The notes below the pieces were generated by a model. The model was not told where the DNA came from. It worked only from the letters and a program-made list of their open reading frames with translations, and searched no databases. A program made the position numbers and the translations under genes. Shown here piece by piece: positions 63,006 through 64,000 of a DNA stretch of 64,000 nucleotides; within the stretch, counting starts at the first letter, position 1; every line of letters starts with the position of its first letter. This DNA comes from Flavobacterium urumqiense (GTDB taxonomy: Bacteria; Bacteroidota; Bacteroidia; Flavobacteriales; Flavobacteriaceae): assembly GCF_900108015.1 (NCBI RefSeq), contig NZ_FNVP01000007.1, positions 124,001-188,000 of the forward strand, read 5' to 3'.

Positions 63006-64000
63006 ATGAGAAAAACACTTTTAGTTTACTTATCTCTACTCCCATTTATCTCTTTTGCCCAAAATAATGGCAACATTACCATTGAATGGTCAGAAAAAAA
63101 AGAATTTCCTATTGGGGATATTATAATCAACGCCCCTCAATTTAACGGCGAAAATTACTACTATGATGTCTCGAAAAAAGCAATAACTTATACATTAAAA
63201 TTATCGGAATCTGCTTCTTTTAATAAAGATGACATTCAAATTACCAATGTCATTTACGAACCCGTTTCAACATCTTATCTTGGTGATTTAGATTCGAAAA
63301 ACATACCCGAAACACCCAATGCTTCCTTAAAAACGATAACTGCCCGAGAACTGAAATACACCTTTCTTGTGCTCTCAGTTATCGTGAAAGACAACTTTGG
63401 ATTCAAAAGGATTAAATCGTTTTCTTATAGTACAAAAAGTAGTTCCTCCCGAATCGCACAATCCAATAAAAGCACAAGCGCCATATTTGATTCCGTTTTA
63501 GCCTCAGGAGATTGGTATCAATTTTACATTGAAAAGTCTGGCGTCTATAAGATTTCTAAAAGTTTCTTACAACAGTTAGGATTAACTACAAGTGGCATTG
63601 ATCCAAAAAAAATAAAGATTTATGGTAATGGCGGAAAAATGCTCCCATTATCAAACAACACCTACTATCCTTCAGATTTAACTGAAAACGCTATTGAAGT
63701 TATAGGAGGAAACGACGGCGTATTTAATGAGGACGATTATATCTTATTTTATGCTGAAGGTTTGGATACTTGGAATGAAGAAAGCCAGACCAATATCAAT
63801 TTATATGATACGAAGTCTTATTACTATGTAACCATTGAAGGTGCTGAAGGAAAAAGAATAGCCCCAATGAAGCAGCTAACGGGAAGCAGCACAATCACAA
63901 TAAACACTTTTGATGATCATCAATATCACGAAATAGACGTAGTAAACATTGCTCATTTAGGTCGGCAATGGTTTGGCGAATCGTTTGATATAAATCAGGA
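63006..64000 (+). CDS. porU: Type IX secretion system sortase PorU, N-terminal part
   Basis: The frame is open from ATG 63006 to the window end, giving about 331 residues; the C-terminus is outside. A signal peptide (MRKTLLVYLSLLPFISFAQ) precedes an N-terminal beta-rich region. SGDWYQFYIEKSGVYKISKS and KIKIYGNGGKMLPLSN match the start of PorU/Sov-type proteins before the gingipain-like domain. PorU cleaves the C-terminal sorting signal of secreted proteins and attaches them to the surface. It is divergent from gldJ, a common arrangement in Flavobacteria. The catalytic Cys-His domain is not visible here. Confidence 0.88.
   Translation, partial: MRKTLLVYLSLLPFISFAQNNGNITIEWSEKKEFPIGDIIINAPQFNGENYYYDVSKKAITYTLKLSESASFNKDDIQITNVIYEPVSTSYLGDLDSKNIPETPNASLKTITARELKYTFLVLSVIVKDNFGFKRIKSFSYSTKSSSSRIAQSNKSTSAIFDSVLASGDWYQFYIEKSGVYKISKSFLQQLGLTTSGIDPKKIKIYGNGGKMLPLSNNTYYPSDLTENAIEVIGGNDGVFNEDDYILFYAEGLDTWNEESQTNINLYDTKSYYYVTIEGAEGKRIAPMKQLTGSSTITINTFDDHQYHEIDVVNIAHLGRQWFGESFDINQ

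Overview
The window is chromosomal DNA of a member of the Bacteroidota, most likely a Flavobacterium. It is AT-rich and carries gliding and type IX secretion genes (gldJ, porU), a SusC/SusD outer-membrane pair, and short promoters of the Bacteroidota form TTG-N(16-22)-TAnnTTTG. Species cannot be named from the sequence alone. Most of the window is ordinary core genome.

Layout. 1-12150: the end of rarA, a tight minus-strand operon (mpl, a GNAT acetyltransferase, radC, a yjjG-like phosphatase, a secreted protein), a TPR protein, obgE, a CBS-domain membrane protein, adk and hpt, then purK and purE on the plus strand. 12313-24046: an M3 peptidase, a DUF2071/SRPBCC pair, a UbiA-like membrane protein, gcvP, a FabH-like synthase, a methyltransferase, a family 2 glycosyltransferase and an MlaE/MlaF lipid ABC transporter. 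24060-40420: SprT-like, SDR and GNAT genes, a four- or five-gene minus-strand group (DinB, NRDE, ATP-grasp, LysE-like, M28 peptidase), an acyl-CoA dehydrogenase, anmK, a Glu/Leu dehydrogenase, TonB/ExbD/ExbB, folC, one tRNA-Val, and a large acyl-CoA dehydrogenase split by an in-frame TAG.

40652-59715 is a polysaccharide utilization locus. Its minus-strand operon runs susC, susD, two surface lipoproteins, GH16, a decayed endonuclease/exonuclease/phosphatase pseudogene, two GH30 enzymes, GH5 and GH3. It is read divergently from a membrane-spanning propeller/Y_Y_Y/LuxR-type sensor-regulator. The enzyme set fits a beta-1,3/1,6-glucan such as laminarin. 59780-64000 holds murF, gldJ and the start of porU.

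The signals least explained by known genes are these: a roughly 145 bp nested-hairpin element present twice, each time directly after a stop codon in the same sense; a short GC-rich insert between purK and purE flanked by an 11 bp direct repeat; a 16 bp direct repeat spaced 33 bp plus a palindrome in the locus control region; and two broken genes. I found no clear new multi-gene defence or mobile system.
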